Positions 1 to 9,673 of a DNA stretch of 64,000 nt are shown here, in pieces. Position numbers and translations under genes: made by a program. Source of the DNA: Yoonia tamlensis (GTDB lineage Bacteria > Pseudomonadota > Alphaproteobacteria > Rhodobacterales > Rhodobacteraceae); the NCBI RefSeq assembly GCF_900115105.1, contig NZ_FOYP01000002.1, forward strand, positions 310,001-374,000. Direction: 5' to 3'. The notes beneath the pieces were generated by a model that ran no database searches, had not been told where the DNA came from, and worked only from the letters and a program-made list of their open reading frames with translations. Numbering within the stretch: the first letter of the stretch is position 1; every line of letters starts with the position of its first letter.

Positions 1-6
1 TGAATA

Positions 7-1287
7 ATGGATACGATATTTTCCTTGGCAACGGCAAAGGGGCGCGCTGGCGTTGCTGTTGTCCGTTTGTCTGGATCCAAGTCAGTCAGTGCTGCGCAGC
101 GTCTTATGGGCGATGTGCCGAAAAGCCGCGGCGTGCGGGTGCTGCGGGATGCCGCTGGCGAGCTGCTTGACGAAGCATTTGTATTGCGGTTTGCCGAGGG
201 CAAAAGCTTTACCGGTGAAGAGGTTGTCGAACTGCATTTGCATGGCAGCCCGGCGGTGCTGGCTTCGGTTCTTTATGAACTTGGCAATGATCCGGATTTG
301 CGCCCGGCCGAAGCAGGAGAATTCACCCGCCGCGCATTGGAGAACGGAAAGCTGGATCTTGCGCAGGTCGAAGGTCTGGCTGATCTGATTGACGCCGAAA
401 CGGAAAGCCAGCGTAAGCAGGCGGTGCGCGTCTTTTCAGGGGCGCTTGGTAATCTGGCCGACGGGTGGCGGGTGAAGCTAATTCGCGCGGCTGCCCTTTT
501 GGAGGCAACGATAGATTTTGCCGACGAAGAGGTGCCAGTTGACGTGACGCCCGAAGTTTGTGCGCTAATTGGAGATGTCCAGCGGGAGATGCAGCGAGAG
601 GCCGAAGGTGTTCGCGTAGCGGAGAGGCTGCGCGACGGTTTCGAGGTGGCGATAATCGGGGCGCCGAATGTCGGTAAATCAACATTACTTAACCGGATTG
701 CCGGGCGCGAGGTTGCGATTGTCACTGAAATTGCTGGAACAACGCGCGATGTGATCGAGGTGAAGCTTGATCTTGACGGGATTGCTGTCACGCTTCTTGA
801 TACCGCAGGACTGCGCGAGACGGATGATCTTGTTGAGGGTTTGGGCGTTGAACGGGCCAAGGAACGCGCAGCACGGGCCGACATACGTGTGCATATGTTG
901 TTGGCCGAAGATGACGTTCCACTAGATATAGGGGACAGTGATATTATTGTTCGCGCCAAGTCTGATTTATCGGTTGGCGAAGGTATCGCTGTGTCCGGCC
1001 GGACCGGCGCGGGTGTGGATGAACTGGTGGCGCATATTTCTGATATGCTACAGCAACGGGTGGCGTCAGTTGGGGTTGCTATGCGCGAGCGGCATCGCGT
1101 CGCAATGCTGCAGGCAATTGTATATTTGCAAGCTGCAGAGGCTGGAATGTCGGGGCATCACGCGATGGCTGATTTGATTGCGGAAGAGCTTCGGTCAGCA
1201 ATTCGTGCAGTGGATAGCCTTGTTGGACGTGTTGATGTAGAACAGGTACTTGATGAAATATTTTCGAGCTTCTGCATCGGGAAATAG
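7..1287 (+). CDS. mnmE: tRNA modification GTPase MnmE
   Basis: With MnmG it installs the (carboxymethyl)aminomethyl group on U34 of wobble-position tRNAs in the cytoplasm. Visible features are an N-terminal formyl-THF-binding domain (about residues 1-115, including [13 protein letters not shown]), a helical domain, an inserted Ras-like G domain with P-loop GAPNVGKST (about 218-226), GTTRD and DTAG (265-268), and the invariant C-terminal CIGK. At 426 residues it is slightly shorter than the E. coli protein. One oddity is that the G4 position reads AKSD (about 317-320) where NKxD is expected. The mnmG start follows within two bases of the stop, so the two are co-translated. Only six bases precede the start, so the true upstream context is unseen. 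Family assignment is certain. Confidence 0.97.
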   Translation: MDTIFSLATAKGRAGVAVVRLSGSKSVSAAQRLMGDVPKSRGVRVLRDAAGELLDEAFVLRFAEGKSFTGEEVVELHLHGSPAVLASVLYELGNDPDLRPAEAGEFTRRALENGKLDLAQVEGLADLIDAETESQRKQAVRVFSGALGNLADGWRVKLIRAAALLEATIDFADEEVPVDVTPEVCALIGDVQREMQREAEGVRVAERLRDGFEVAIIGAPNVGKSTLLNRIAGREVAIVTEIAGTTRDVIEVKLDLDGIAVTLLDTAGLRETDDLVEGLGVERAKERAARADIRVHMLLAEDDVPLDIGDSDIIVRAKSDLSVGEGIAVSGRTGAGVDELVAHISDMLQQRVASVGVAMRERHRVAMLQAIVYLQAAEAGMSGHHAMADLIAEELRSAIRAVDSLVGRVDVEQVLDEIFSSFCIGK

Positions 1288-1289
1288 GA

Positions 1290-3170
1290 GTGTTTCACGT
1301 GAAACATTGTGATTTTGACGTGATCGTAATTGGCGGCGGCCACGCTGGGGCCGAGGCTGCACATGCAGCAGCGCGGATGGGCGCGCGTACCGCCTTGGTT
1401 ACACTAACAAAACAGTCCATTGGCGTCATGTCATGTAACCCGGCAATTGGCGGTCTGGGTAAAGGCCATCTGGTGCGTGAAATTGATGCACTAGATGGTG
1501 TAATGGGCCGCGTTGCCGATCGCGCAGGGATCCAATTTCGACTGTTGAACCGCAAGAAGGGGCCCGCGGTGCAAGGGCCGCGCGCACAAGCTGACCGCGA
1601 AATATACCGCTCTACGATGCAAACCGAACTAGATATGGTTGATGGTTTGTCGATCATTGAAGGTGAAGCCGTTGACCTAGTAATGGCGGGCGACCGTGTT
1701 TCCGGTGTTGTGCTGGGCAACGGACAGACCCTAACAGCAAGCAGTGTAATTCTGACAACAGGTACATTCTTGCGTGGCGTGATCCATATCGGCGATGTAT
1801 CGCGACCCGGTGGACGCATGGGTGACAAGCCCGCCGTTAAGATGGCTGAAAGACTGGATAGTTTTGATCTGGATCTTGGACGGCTCAAGACCGGAACGCC
1901 GCCGCGGATTGACGGGCGCACAATCAACTGGGACCTGCTAGAAAAGCAGCCAAGCGACAGCGACCCAACACTATTTTCGTTCATGTCTACAGGCGTGTCT
2001 GCACCTCAGATTGACTGTGGGATTACCCATACAAACGAACGCACGCACGAAATCATCCGTGAAAATCTTCATCGATCGGCGATGTATGGCGGCCATATCG
2101 AAGGAGTCGGTCCGCGCTACTGCCCCTCGATTGAAGACAAAGTTGTGCGGTTTGCTGACAAGATATCTCATCAGATCTTTTTGGAACCCGAAGGGGTCAA
2201 TGATCATACCGTCTATCCAAACGGCATTTCGACATCCTTGCCCGAAGCCGTGCAGGAAGACTATGTAAAATCAATATATGGCCTTGAAAACGCTAGGATT
2301 TTGCAGCCTGGATATGCGATTGAATATGATTATGTTGACCCGCGTTCGCTTTCGTCAACGTTAGAGTTGCGCAATGTTCCGGGGCTCTATTTGGCTGGGC
2401 AAATCAATGGCACGACCGGATATGAGGAGGCAGCAGCGCAGGGTTTGGTGGCTGGACTTAATGCTGCAGCAGCGGCGCTCGGGGCGCCGGCGATTACCTT
2501 TAGTCGTCGCCAATCCTATATTGGTGTGATGGTCGATGATCTGATTACCAAAGGGGTGTCGGAACCTTACCGCATGTTTACCTCGCGCGCAGAATTCCGG
2601 CTTTCGCTTCGTGCAGATAACGCGGACCAACGACTTACCGAACTTGGGCGCAACATTGGCTGTGTCGGCGACGCGCGATGGGCGCATTTCTCGGATAAAA
2701 TGGAAAAGATTACGCGGGCACAAGAAACGCTTACACAGATTTCGCTTTCAGCACGGGATATTGCAGAACAGGGTGCAAATCTTAATACGGGCGGGCCGCG
2801 GCGTTCGGCGTTAGAAGCTCTGGAGCTGACGGATTTTGATTTTGAACAACTGGCAGTCTTGGCGCCAGAAGTTGCAAGTATCCCCGCAGACGTACAGGAC
2901 CAAATCAAGAAAGATGCCCTTTACGCGCATTACGTTCAGCGCCAACAATCCGATGTTACGGCAATGGAGCGCGATGAAAAGCAGGTGATTCCAACCGGAT
3001 TCGACTATCGGGCAATCCGTGGTCTTTCTAACGAATTGGCGACCAAGCTGGAATTGATACGCCCCGGTGATATCGCGCAAGCGGGCAGGATCGAAGGCAT
3101 GACCCCAGCGGGGCTGATGTTGGTGGTGGCGGCGATCAAGCGTGGCCTGAAGGCAAAGACCGGGAGCTAA
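1290..3170 (+). CDS. mnmG: tRNA uridine-5-carboxymethylaminomethyl modification enzyme MnmG (GidA)
   Basis: FAD-dependent partner of MnmE in wobble-uridine modification. The N-terminal Rossmann FAD motif reads [12 protein letters not shown], and the family signature [13 protein letters not shown] and the GCNPAIGG-type segment ([23 protein letters not shown] region) follow. The length of 626 residues is normal. The start chosen is GTG at the first base; the first codons (M-F-H-V-K-H) are written by a perfect parS palindrome, and GGAG lies directly before it, overlapping the mnmE stop. rsmG starts one base after the mnmG stop. Order and spacing match the conserved mnmE-mnmG-rsmG-parAB block. 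The only start alternative would lie well inside the FAD fold, which makes GTG the sensible choice. Confidence 0.97.
   Translation: MFHVKHCDFDVIVIGGGHAGAEAAHAAARMGARTALVTLTKQSIGVMSCNPAIGGLGKGHLVREIDALDGVMGRVADRAGIQFRLLNRKKGPAVQGPRAQADREIYRSTMQTELDMVDGLSIIEGEAVDLVMAGDRVSGVVLGNGQTLTASSVILTTGTFLRGVIHIGDVSRPGGRMGDKPAVKMAERLDSFDLDLGRLKTGTPPRIDGRTINWDLLEKQPSDSDPTLFSFMSTGVSAPQIDCGITHTNERTHEIIRENLHRSAMYGGHIEGVGPRYCPSIEDKVVRFADKISHQIFLEPEGVNDHTVYPNGISTSLPEAVQEDYVKSIYGLENARILQPGYAIEYDYVDPRSLSSTLELRNVPGLYLAGQINGTTGYEEAAAQGLVAGLNAAAAALGAPAITFSRRQSYIGVMVDDLITKGVSEPYRMFTSRAEFRLSLRADNADQRLTELGRNIGCVGDARWAHFSDKMEKITRAQETLTQISLSARDIAEQGANLNTGGPRRSALEALELTDFDFEQLAVLAPEVASIPADVQDQIKKDALYAHYVQRQQSDVTAMERDEKQVIPTGFDYRAIRGLSNELATKLELIRPGDIAQAGRIEGMTPAGLMLVVAAIKRGLKAKTGS
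1291..1306. promoter_or_regulatory. parS: parS centromere site 1 (ParB binding)
   Basis: The 16 bases TGTTTCACGTGAAACA form a perfect palindrome identical to the consensus parS. It overlaps the mnmG start codon (GTG begins one base earlier) and encodes residues 2-6 of MnmG. parA and parB lie about 2.5 kb downstream, as is usual for origin-proximal parS clusters. Confidence 0.93.
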
Positions 3171-3171
3171 A

Positions 3172-3792
3172 ATGAGACATGACTTGGGTGGGGCGAATGT
3201 TTCACGTGAAACAATTGATCGCTTGCAGGAGTTTGCAAACCTTGTCCGCAAGTGGACTGTCAAAATCAATCTTATTTCTCCGAGCACAGTTGAGACCCTG
3301 TGGGAGCGACACATCATTGATTCTGCGCAAATTTATGCATCAGCCCCGAACAGTTTCGAAAAATGGGTCGATATTGGCAGCGGCGGCGGCTTTCCGGGGA
3401 TTGTTGTTGCCATTATTGGTAAAGAAAAGCAGCCAGACGCAGAATTTGTGTTGATCGAAAGCGATCTGAGAAAGGCGACATTCCTGCGCACGGCAATCCG
3501 AGAGCTTCGGATTCCGGCCACAGTAATTGCGGATAGGATAGAAGTTGCGCCACCCCAAGATGCAGATATTGTATCTGCGCGCGCACTTTCCACCTTATCT
3601 ACGTTGTTGCCATATGTAGATCGTCACCTCAATCCGGCAGGAATTGCAATTCTTCACAAGGGCAAGAAGGCAAGCGAGGAAGTCGCTGCCGCAAGGGATA
3701 ACTGGCGGTTTGCGCTTGAAGACTCACCGAGTTTGACCGATCCTCATGCACAGATTCTTGTTGTCAAAGGGATATCTCGTGCCAGTAAATAG
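3172..3792 (+). CDS. rsmG: 16S rRNA (guanine-N7) methyltransferase RsmG (GidB)
   Basis: SAM-dependent methylation of G527 in 16S rRNA. The SAM-binding motif VDIGSGGGFPG (about residues 63-73) and the later SARALSTLSTLLPYV segment are family hallmarks, and 206 residues is the usual length. The ATG start lies one base past the mnmG stop. Residues 9-14 (N-V-S-R-E-T) are encoded by the second perfect parS site. The 3' end overlaps the parA start by a dozen bases, indicating coupling. Family assignment is certain; a later start is unlikely because the parS-encoded residues are typical of this protein in relatives (established knowledge). Confidence 0.95.
   Translation: MRHDLGGANVSRETIDRLQEFANLVRKWTVKINLISPSTVETLWERHIIDSAQIYASAPNSFEKWVDIGSGGGFPGIVVAIIGKEKQPDAEFVLIESDLRKATFLRTAIRELRIPATVIADRIEVAPPQDADIVSARALSTLSTLLPYVDRHLNPAGIAILHKGKKASEEVAAARDNWRFALEDSPSLTDPHAQILVVKGISRASK
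3198..3213. promoter_or_regulatory. parS: parS centromere site 2 (ParB binding)
   Basis: A second exact copy of TGTTTCACGTGAAACA, here inside the 5' coding part of rsmG, in frame as N-V-S-R-E-T. It lies 1.9 kb from the first copy and just upstream of parAB. Two exact 16-bp matches this close cannot be chance. Confidence 0.93.
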
Positions 3793-4576
3793 CTGCAAAA
3801 TCATCGCGGTAGCGAACCAGAAGGGCGGCGTCGGCAAGACCACAACGACAATCAACCTTGGCGCAGCCCTTGCCGAAAAAAACAAGAAAGTACTCCTCAT
3901 CGATCTTGACCCGCAGGGGAATGCATCAACCGGGCTCGGCATTGAGCATGACCAGCGTGGCATTACAACATACGACCTGCTTTCAGGCGAAGCGACGATG
4001 GACGAAGCCGCGGTTCCGACATCAATCAAGAACCTATCTATCATTCCGGCAACGACCGACCTCAGCTCGGCAGACATTGAACTCATGGACAATGAAAAAC
4101 GCAGCTTTTTGTTGCGCTACGTCCTGCATGATGCCGCCGATGCTGTCGCAAAATACGACTATATATTGATCGACTGCCCGCCATCTCTCAATATCTTGAC
4201 GGTGAACGCGATGGTCGCCGCCGATTCAATATTGGTGCCGCTCCAAAGCGAATTTTTTGCCCTCGAAGGCCTGTCGCAGCTTATCCTGACTGTGCGCGAC
4301 GTCAGGCAATCGGCAAATGCCGATCTGCGGATCGAAGGGATCGTCTTGACCATGTACGACAGCCGCAACAACCTGTCGATTCAGGTGGAAGAAGATGCGC
4401 GTCAGAACATGGGCGATATGGTCTTTAAGACAGTCATTCCGCGTAATGTCCGCCTAAGCGAGGCGCCGTCCTTTTCCATGCCGGTGCTGGAATATGATAG
4501 CGCGTCCAAAGGGGCGATGGCCTACCGCGCACTTGCGCGCGAAGTCATTCAAAAGAATATGAAAAAAAGGGTTTAA
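3779..4576 (+). CDS. parA: Chromosome partitioning ATPase ParA (Soj)
   Basis: Deviant-Walker ATPase that works with ParB-parS to move replicated origins. The deviant Walker A box KGGVGKTTTTINL stands near the N-terminus (about residues 14-26). Other features are LLIDLDPQGNAS, the Walker B-like ILIDCPPSL, and the C-terminal SEAPSF signature. I chose the GTG start because AAGGGA stands seven bases before it; an in-frame ATG 33 bases upstream has no comparable ribosome site and would add 11 residues inside rsmG. That gives 265 residues, which is normal. parB follows after three bases. Confidence 0.95.
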   Translation: MPVNSCKIIAVANQKGGVGKTTTTINLGAALAEKNKKVLLIDLDPQGNASTGLGIEHDQRGITTYDLLSGEATMDEAAVPTSIKNLSIIPATTDLSSADIELMDNEKRSFLLRYVLHDAADAVAKYDYILIDCPPSLNILTVNAMVAADSILVPLQSEFFALEGLSQLILTVRDVRQSANADLRIEGIVLTMYDSRNNLSIQVEEDARQNMGDMVFKTVIPRNVRLSEAPSFSMPVLEYDSASKGAMAYRALAREVIQKNMKKRV

Positions 4577-4579
4577 ATC

Positions 4580-5467
4580 ATGGTCGGCAATGCTAAAAAA
4601 TCGCGTGGCTTGGGCCGCGGTCTCTCGGCTTTGATGTCTGATGTCGGTCAGGATGACACTTCGATCAACAGCGCGCGCCGTCCGGATATGTATGTGCCGG
4701 TTGAACATGTGGTGCCGAACCCCGATCAGCCGCGGCGTACATTCCGCGATGAGGCGCTAAATGACCTTGCCGCATCAATCGCCGAAAAAGGGATTATTCA
4801 ACCGCTGATCGTTCGCGTTTCTCCCAATAATCCAAAAACTTATGAAATTGTAGCTGGCGAACGCCGTTGGCGCGCAGCGCAAATGGCCAAATTGCACGAA
4901 GTTCCTGTGCTTTTGCGTGAATATACAGATACCGAAGTTCTCGAAGTTGCGATTATCGAAAACATTCAACGCGATGATCTGAACGCCGTGGACGAGGCCG
5001 CAGGTTACCGCCAACTCATGGATCGTTTTGGCCATACCCAAGAACAGCTTGCCACGGCACTGGGTAAAAGCCGCAGTCATATCGCGAATCTGCTACGTCT
5101 TTTGAATCTTCCGGAAGAAGTCCAATCCTATCTGGCGCAGGGCCAATTGTCAGCCGGTCACGCCCGCGCAATGGTCGGCAATGATCGCGCCAAGGAAATC
5201 GCCCGCGAGGTCATTCAGCGCAATCTTTCGGTGCGTGAAACCGAAAAACTGGTGAAAAAGGGCCCCGCGCTCAAACGCCGCTCTGTACCTGGCGCCCCTG
5301 TCGCAAAAGATGCCGATACTATTCAAATTGAAAACGAGCTTAGCGCCACGCTCAAGATGAAAGTAACAATCGATCATAAAGCCGGAGAAGAGGGCGGAAA
5401 ACTGGTCATCAGCTATAAATCGCTTGACCAGCTGGACGATCTCTTGCGCGCGCTGTCAGGTGGCTAA
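4580..5467 (+). CDS. parB: Chromosome partitioning protein ParB (Spo0J)
   Basis: parS-binding CTPase clamp. The N-terminal basic segment (RGLGRGLSALM) typically contacts ParA. The N-domain carries the NPDQPRRTF, GERRWRAAQ and ENIQRDDLNAVDEA boxes, followed by a helix-turn-helix around EQLATALGKSRSHIANLLRLL and a C-terminal dimerisation domain. 295 residues is the typical length. It is the last gene of the mnmE-parB block; its stop overlaps the convergent hemW stop by four bases, so no separate terminator is visible between them. Confidence 0.96.
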   Translation: MVGNAKKSRGLGRGLSALMSDVGQDDTSINSARRPDMYVPVEHVVPNPDQPRRTFRDEALNDLAASIAEKGIIQPLIVRVSPNNPKTYEIVAGERRWRAAQMAKLHEVPVLLREYTDTEVLEVAIIENIQRDDLNAVDEAAGYRQLMDRFGHTQEQLATALGKSRSHIANLLRLLNLPEEVQSYLAQGQLSAGHARAMVGNDRAKEIAREVIQRNLSVRETEKLVKKGPALKRRSVPGAPVAKDADTIQIENELSATLKMKVTIDHKAGEEGGKLVISYKSLDQLDDLLRALSGG

Positions 5468-6633
5468 TCCGCCAGTAACGCACGCAGCACGGCATTTAGT
5501 ACGGGGCGTCCCTTTGGCGTAAGCAAGAGCCGGCTATCTTGCTTCACGACCATATCCATTTCGATTAGCCCATTGATATTTTTGCTAATTATGGCATTAT
5601 CTGCGATGCTCATGCGCTCCAGTGATACGCCTTCGCGCAGCCGCATTCCCATCAAAAGCATCTCGGAAATCTGATCATCCGCCGTTAACGGGCTGCGCAG
5701 GCTGTCGCCATTTCCTGTCCGGTTTACCTGTGCCAGCCATTGCATCGGGGCCAGCGGCGCTTCAGTGGCAAGCCGTTGTCCGCCCAAGGTCAACCGTCCA
5801 TGCGCGCCCGGTCCAATGCCGGCGTAATCTCCATAGCGCCAGTAAATCTGGTTGTGGATGCTCTCGAATCCGGGGCGCGCATGGTTGGAAACTTCATAGC
5901 CGTCAAACCCTGTAGCGGCGCAAACCTCTTGCGTTAACGCATACATATCTGCCGCCGTATCATCGTCGGGCAAACCGCGCAGTTTTCCGGCGGCATAACG
6001 ATCCCCAAATGCCGTCCCGTCTTCGATTGTCAGCTGATAAAGCGACAGGTGATCGATGGCCAAGCCCAGCGCTTTCGTCAATTCTGCTCGCCAATCAGCC
6101 AAAGATTGCCCCTGACGGGCGTAAATCAGGTCAAAACTCACCCGATCAAACGTCTCTCTGGCCGTGCTGAAGGCCGTCAGCGCCTCTTGGGCGCTGTGAA
6201 GGCGGCCCAGCGCACGCAAATCTGCGTCATTCAGGGCCTGAATTCCCATGGAAACGCGGTTCACACCTGCATCCCGATACCCGACAAAGCGACCGGCTTC
6301 GACAGAAGTGGGGTTCGCTTCAAGCGTAATTTCAATATCATTGGCCATCGGCCATGTCGCGCGCACCTTGGTCAGGATCGCATCAACCAGATCAGGGTCC
6401 ATCATGCTTGGCGTGCCGCCACCGAAAAAGACGGATTTCAAGACGCGCCCTTGGGTTTCGGCACCGATCCGGTCAATCTCGCTCAGATAGGCATCGCGCC
6501 ATGCTGCCTGATCAATCTGTGCAACAACGTGGCTATTGAAATCACAGTAGGGGCATTTGGCCTGACAGAACGGCCAATGGATATAGAGCCCGAACCCCCC
6601 GTGTTCCCAATCCTCAGGCAAAACAACCTGCAA
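5464..6633 (-). CDS. hemW: Heme chaperone HemW (radical SAM, HemN-like)
   Basis: Radical SAM protein that inserts or handles heme. It is often mis-annotated as oxygen-independent coproporphyrinogen oxidase. The cluster motif CQAKCPYCDF (CxxxCxxC) lies near the N-terminus after YIHWPFC, as in HemW. FFGGGTPSMM and EANPT segments follow. The start is uncertain: the only in-frame starts before the catalytic core are TTG codons, the first overlapping the end of rdgB by 20 bases, with no clear Shine-Dalgarno. This suggests translational coupling to rdgB. The genes rph-rdgB-hemW form one leftward operon. Function is certain at family level; the first nine residues are not. Confidence 0.92.
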   Translation of the reverse strand: MQVVLPEDWEHGGFGLYIHWPFCQAKCPYCDFNSHVVAQIDQAAWRDAYLSEIDRIGAETQGRVLKSVFFGGGTPSMMDPDLVDAILTKVRATWPMANDIEITLEANPTSVEAGRFVGYRDAGVNRVSMGIQALNDADLRALGRLHSAQEALTAFSTARETFDRVSFDLIYARQGQSLADWRAELTKALGLAIDHLSLYQLTIEDGTAFGDRYAAGKLRGLPDDDTAADMYALTQEVCAATGFDGYEVSNHARPGFESIHNQIYWRYGDYAGIGPGAHGRLTLGGQRLATEAPLAPMQWLAQVNRTGNGDSLRSPLTADDQISEMLLMGMRLREGVSLERMSIADNAIISKNINGLIEMDMVVKQDSRLLLTPKGRPVLNAVLRALLAD

Positions 6634-7222
6634 TCAGTTTTTTGAACGCATCGGCACGGTGGCTGATTTTGTTCTTTTCCCAGCGGTCCATTTCGCCAAA
6701 TGTGATGTCATAGCCCTCTGGCTGGAAAATCGGGTCATATCCGTGGCCTTGTTTGCCGCGCATCGGCCATACAATCTGGCCAGGCATTACACCGGGGAAC
6801 ACCTCGTCATGGCCATCCGGCCACGCAAGAACCAGCGTACAACAGAACCGCGCGGTACGCGGGTAGGGTGCAGAAACAGACTCTAATTCGGCCCAACTCC
6901 GCTCCATCGCCATCACAAAATCGCGCCCGTCCGGCGTTTCCGCCCAGTCGGCAGTGTAAACACCTGGCGCGCCGTTTAGCCCGTCTATTTCGATCCCGCT
7001 GTCATCGGCAAGCGCGGGCAGCCCCGTCGCCTTTGCGGCGGCATGGGCTTTGATCCGCGCGTTCCCGACAAATGTCGTTTCGGTCTCATCGGGTTCAGGC
7101 AGCCCGTGATCATCGTTGGATGACAGCGCAACACCAAAGGGTTTTAGCAGATCCGCGATCTCTTGCAGCTTCCCTTTGTTGTGGGTCGCAATCACCAGTT
7201 CTTTGCCTTCAAAGCGACGCAT
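6614..7222 (-). CDS. rdgB: XTP/dITP diphosphatase (non-canonical purine NTP pyrophosphatase)
   Basis: Hydrolyses dITP, ITP and XTP to monophosphates and so keeps deaminated purines out of nucleic acids. The family motif ATHNKGKLQEI is at the N-terminus, followed by ADDSGIEIDGLNGAPGVYTADWA and the late YDPIFQPEGYDITFGEM and HRADAFKKL segments. 202 residues is normal. The ATG start overlaps the rph stop (TAATG), so it is coupled to rph upstream and to hemW downstream. Confidence 0.96.
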   Translation of the reverse strand: MRRFEGKELVIATHNKGKLQEIADLLKPFGVALSSNDDHGLPEPDETETTFVGNARIKAHAAAKATGLPALADDSGIEIDGLNGAPGVYTADWAETPDGRDFVMAMERSWAELESVSAPYPRTARFCCTLVLAWPDGHDEVFPGVMPGQIVWPMRGKQGHGYDPIFQPEGYDITFGEMDRWEKNKISHRADAFKKLIAGCFA

Positions 7223-7929
7223 TAGCTGACGGCCGCCAATTGTGCGGCGGTCAATTCCGACACGCCTTTTTCTGCCAAATCAAGCAGCGCATCCATTTGC
7301 GCGCGCGTATATGTTGACCCTTCGGCAGACATCTGGACTTCGACCAACTTGCCGCCGGTCATCACAAAATTACCGTCGACGCCTGCTTCGCTATCTTCGG
7401 GGTAATCCAGATCAAGCACCGTTTGCCCCGCATAAATGCCGCACGAGACTGCAGCGACCGGATTGATCAGCGGGTCAGAAATCACATCGCCCGCTTTCAT
7501 CAGCTTTTGCACGGCCAGTTTCAGCGCGACCCAACCACCGGTGATAGATGCACAGCGGGTGCCGCCGTCTGCTTGTATTACGTCGCAATCAATCACGATC
7601 TGGCGTTCGCCAAGCGCCACGCGGTCCACACCTGCACGCAGTGACCGACCAATAAGCCGTTGAATTTCCTGCGTTCTTCCTGATTGCCCTTCTTTGGCTT
7701 CGCGACGCATCCGCGTGTTTGTTGCGCGCGGCAGCATCCCGTATTCGGCGGTGACCCAACCAAGTCCGGAATTTTTCAAAAACGGCGGAACGCGCGCATC
7801 AATGGTCGCTGTACACAAAACATGTGTATTGCCGCATTTGATCAGGCAAGAGCCTTCCGCATGCATGGTCACATCCGTTTCAATAGAGATTTTACGCATT
7901 TCGTTGGTTTGGCGGCCGGATGGGCGCAT
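7222..7929 (-). CDS. rph: Ribonuclease PH
   Basis: Phosphorolytic 3'-5' exoribonuclease that trims tRNA 3' ends. Starts [20 protein letters not shown], which is the canonical N-terminus. An upstream in-frame ATG exists, but AGGAG stands eight bases before the chosen ATG. Later motifs include [41 protein letters not shown] and [17 protein letters not shown]. 235 residues is typical. First gene of the rph-rdgB-hemW operon, divergent from hrcA. Confidence 0.96.
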   Translation of the reverse strand: MRPSGRQTNEMRKISIETDVTMHAEGSCLIKCGNTHVLCTATIDARVPPFLKNSGLGWVTAEYGMLPRATNTRMRREAKEGQSGRTQEIQRLIGRSLRAGVDRVALGERQIVIDCDVIQADGGTRCASITGGWVALKLAVQKLMKAGDVISDPLINPVAAVSCGIYAGQTVLDLDYPEDSEAGVDGNFVMTGGKLVEVQMSAEGSTYTRAQMDALLDLAEKGVSELTAAQLAAVS

Positions 7930-7991
7930 GGGATCACTCCTTTTGGTTTCCTGATTGGGATACGCTGCCCACATATGAAATCCAAGCCCGA

Positions 7992-8019
7992 TTGACGCCG
8001 GGCCTGACTTCGTTTTAAT
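7992..8019 (+). promoter_or_regulatory. Candidate sigma70 promoter for hrcA-grpE
   Basis: TTGACG (7992-7997) and TTTAAT (8014-8019) are separated by 16 bases; each differs from consensus at one position. The predicted start would fall about 20 bases before the hrcA ATG. No CIRCE inverted repeat is visible in this intergenic region. Inference from motif only. Confidence 0.45.
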
Positions 8020-8044
8020 TGCGTAGCCTTCACCCGAGGATGAT

Positions 8045-9109
8045 ATGCCCGATCAAAAGCCCAATATTGCCGAAATGAACGAACGTTCGCGCGAGGTATT
8101 CCGTCGCGTTGTTGAAGGCTATCTTGAAACCGGTGATCCGGTCGGGTCGCGCACATTGACCCGTGACTTTACCGAAAAGGTAAGCGCGGCAACCATCCGG
8201 AACGTGATGCAAGACCTTGAATATCTCGGGTTATTGAATAGCCCCCACGTCAGCGCGGGGCGTATCCCGACGCAATTGGGTTTGCGGATGTTTGTGGATG
8301 GGTTGCTTGAGGTGGGTAATCTTGATGGCAAAGACCGCCAAACGATCGACCGCACACTTGGCGGCAATGAAACAGATGTGAATGCGATGCTGGATCAGGT
8401 CGGGCAGGCGCTTTCCGGTGTGACCCACGGCGCGAGCCTTGTTTTGACGCCAAAACATGAAGCGGCGATCAAACATATTGATTTTGTGTCCTTGTCGCGT
8501 GAACGTGCCCTTGTCGTGCTGGTTTTTGCGGACGGTCACGTTGAAAACCGCATTTTCACGCCGCCCGCCGGACAAACGCCATCATCCATGCGCGAGGCTG
8601 CAAATTTCCTGAACGCCATCGCCGAAGGCCATACGCTGTCCGAGCTTGGCAAGGTCATCGCGCGAGAAATTGCAGCCCGCCGTCGCGAAATTGACAGTCT
8701 TGCGGCCGAACTGGTCGAAAACGGCTACGCGCTTTGGGATAACGAAGGCCAATCTAGCGAAAGGTTGATCGTGCGCGGGCGTGGTAATCTGCTTGCTGAC
8801 GGCGAAAACGAGGCCGATCTGGCGCGCATCCGTACCCTGTTTGACGACCTTGAACGCAAGCGCGATATCGCACAATTCCTTGATTTGGCCGAGGACGGCG
8901 ACGGTGTACGCATTTTTATTGGCTCAGAGAACAAATTGTTCTCACTTTCGGGTTCCTCTCTGGTCGTTTCCCCTTATATGAACGCCGACCGTAAGATAAT
9001 TGGCGCCGTGGGCGTCATTGGTCCGACCCGCCTGAACTATGGGCGGATCGTCCCGATTGTGAACTACACTGCGCAGCGGATTGGCAAACTAGTTGCTGAC
9101 CGCTCCTAA
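8045..9109 (+). CDS. hrcA: Heat-inducible transcription repressor HrcA
   Basis: Repressor of heat-shock operons through CIRCE operators in many bacteria. An N-terminal winged helix ([26 protein letters not shown]) is followed by the signature [27 protein letters not shown]-like domain and the C-terminal [17 protein letters not shown] follow. 354 residues is the usual length. grpE follows after 12 bases with its own ribosome site, so the pair form an operon. No CIRCE element is visible upstream, so autoregulation by HrcA is not supported here. Confidence 0.95.
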   Translation: MPDQKPNIAEMNERSREVFRRVVEGYLETGDPVGSRTLTRDFTEKVSAATIRNVMQDLEYLGLLNSPHVSAGRIPTQLGLRMFVDGLLEVGNLDGKDRQTIDRTLGGNETDVNAMLDQVGQALSGVTHGASLVLTPKHEAAIKHIDFVSLSRERALVVLVFADGHVENRIFTPPAGQTPSSMREAANFLNAIAEGHTLSELGKVIAREIAARRREIDSLAAELVENGYALWDNEGQSSERLIVRGRGNLLADGENEADLARIRTLFDDLERKRDIAQFLDLAEDGDGVRIFIGSENKLFSLSGSSLVVSPYMNADRKIIGAVGVIGPTRLNYGRIVPIVNYTAQRIGKLVADRS

Positions 9110-9121
9110 AGGAAGAAATTG

Positions 9122-9673
9122 ATGGCTGACAACGAAGAGCAACTGCAAAGTCTTGATGAACTCGCTGCGGAAGGCGATGAAATGGATCTTGCGGCGGAAG
9201 CTGGCTTTGATGAAATCGAAGCGCTACGCGCAGAGCGTGACGAGCTGAAAGATAAATTCATGCGCGCATTGGCTGATGCCGAAAACATGCGCAAACGCTC
9301 TGACAGGGATCGTCGCGAGGCTGAAAACTATGGCGGGTCCAAACTGGCCCGCGATATGCTGCCTGTTTATGACAACATGCGCCGTGCGTTGCAGTCTGCC
9401 GAAGACGCAGACAAAGCAACCAACGCAGCCCTGCTTGAGGGTGTGGAATTGACCATGCGCGAATTGATCAGCGTCTTCAAAAAACATGGCATTGATCCGA
9501 TTGTTCCCGAAGTCGGCGACAAATTTGATCCCAAAATCCACCAAGCCATGTTTGAAGCACCGCTTCCCGGCACAAAAACCGGCGAAATCATTCAAGTCGC
9601 CGCCGAAGGGTTCATGCTGCACGACCGTTTGCTGCGCGCGGCACAGGTTGGCGTGTCATCGACACCTGCATGA
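9122..9673 (+). CDS. grpE: Nucleotide exchange factor GrpE
   Basis: Releases ADP from DnaK. It has an acidic N-terminal tail and long coiled-coil helix (ALRAERDELKDKFMRALADAENMRKRSDRDRRE region), then the beta domain with GIDPIVPEVGDKFDPKIHQAMFE. 183 residues. The ATG was chosen because AAGGAAG stands six to seven bases upstream; the TTG immediately before is less likely. Its stop overlaps the next start by ATGA. dnaK is not in the window. A strong intrinsic-terminator hairpin stands 14 bases past the stop, inside the next gene. Confidence 0.95.
   Translation: MADNEEQLQSLDELAAEGDEMDLAAEAGFDEIEALRAERDELKDKFMRALADAENMRKRSDRDRREAENYGGSKLARDMLPVYDNMRRALQSAEDADKATNAALLEGVELTMRELISVFKKHGIDPIVPEVGDKFDPKIHQAMFEAPLPGTKTGEIIQVAAEGFMLHDRLLRAAQVGVSSTPA

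Noticed and set aside
7930-8044. Possible CIRCE operator upstream of hrcA
   Set aside because: No TTAGCACTC-N9-GAGTGCTAA or close variant is present.
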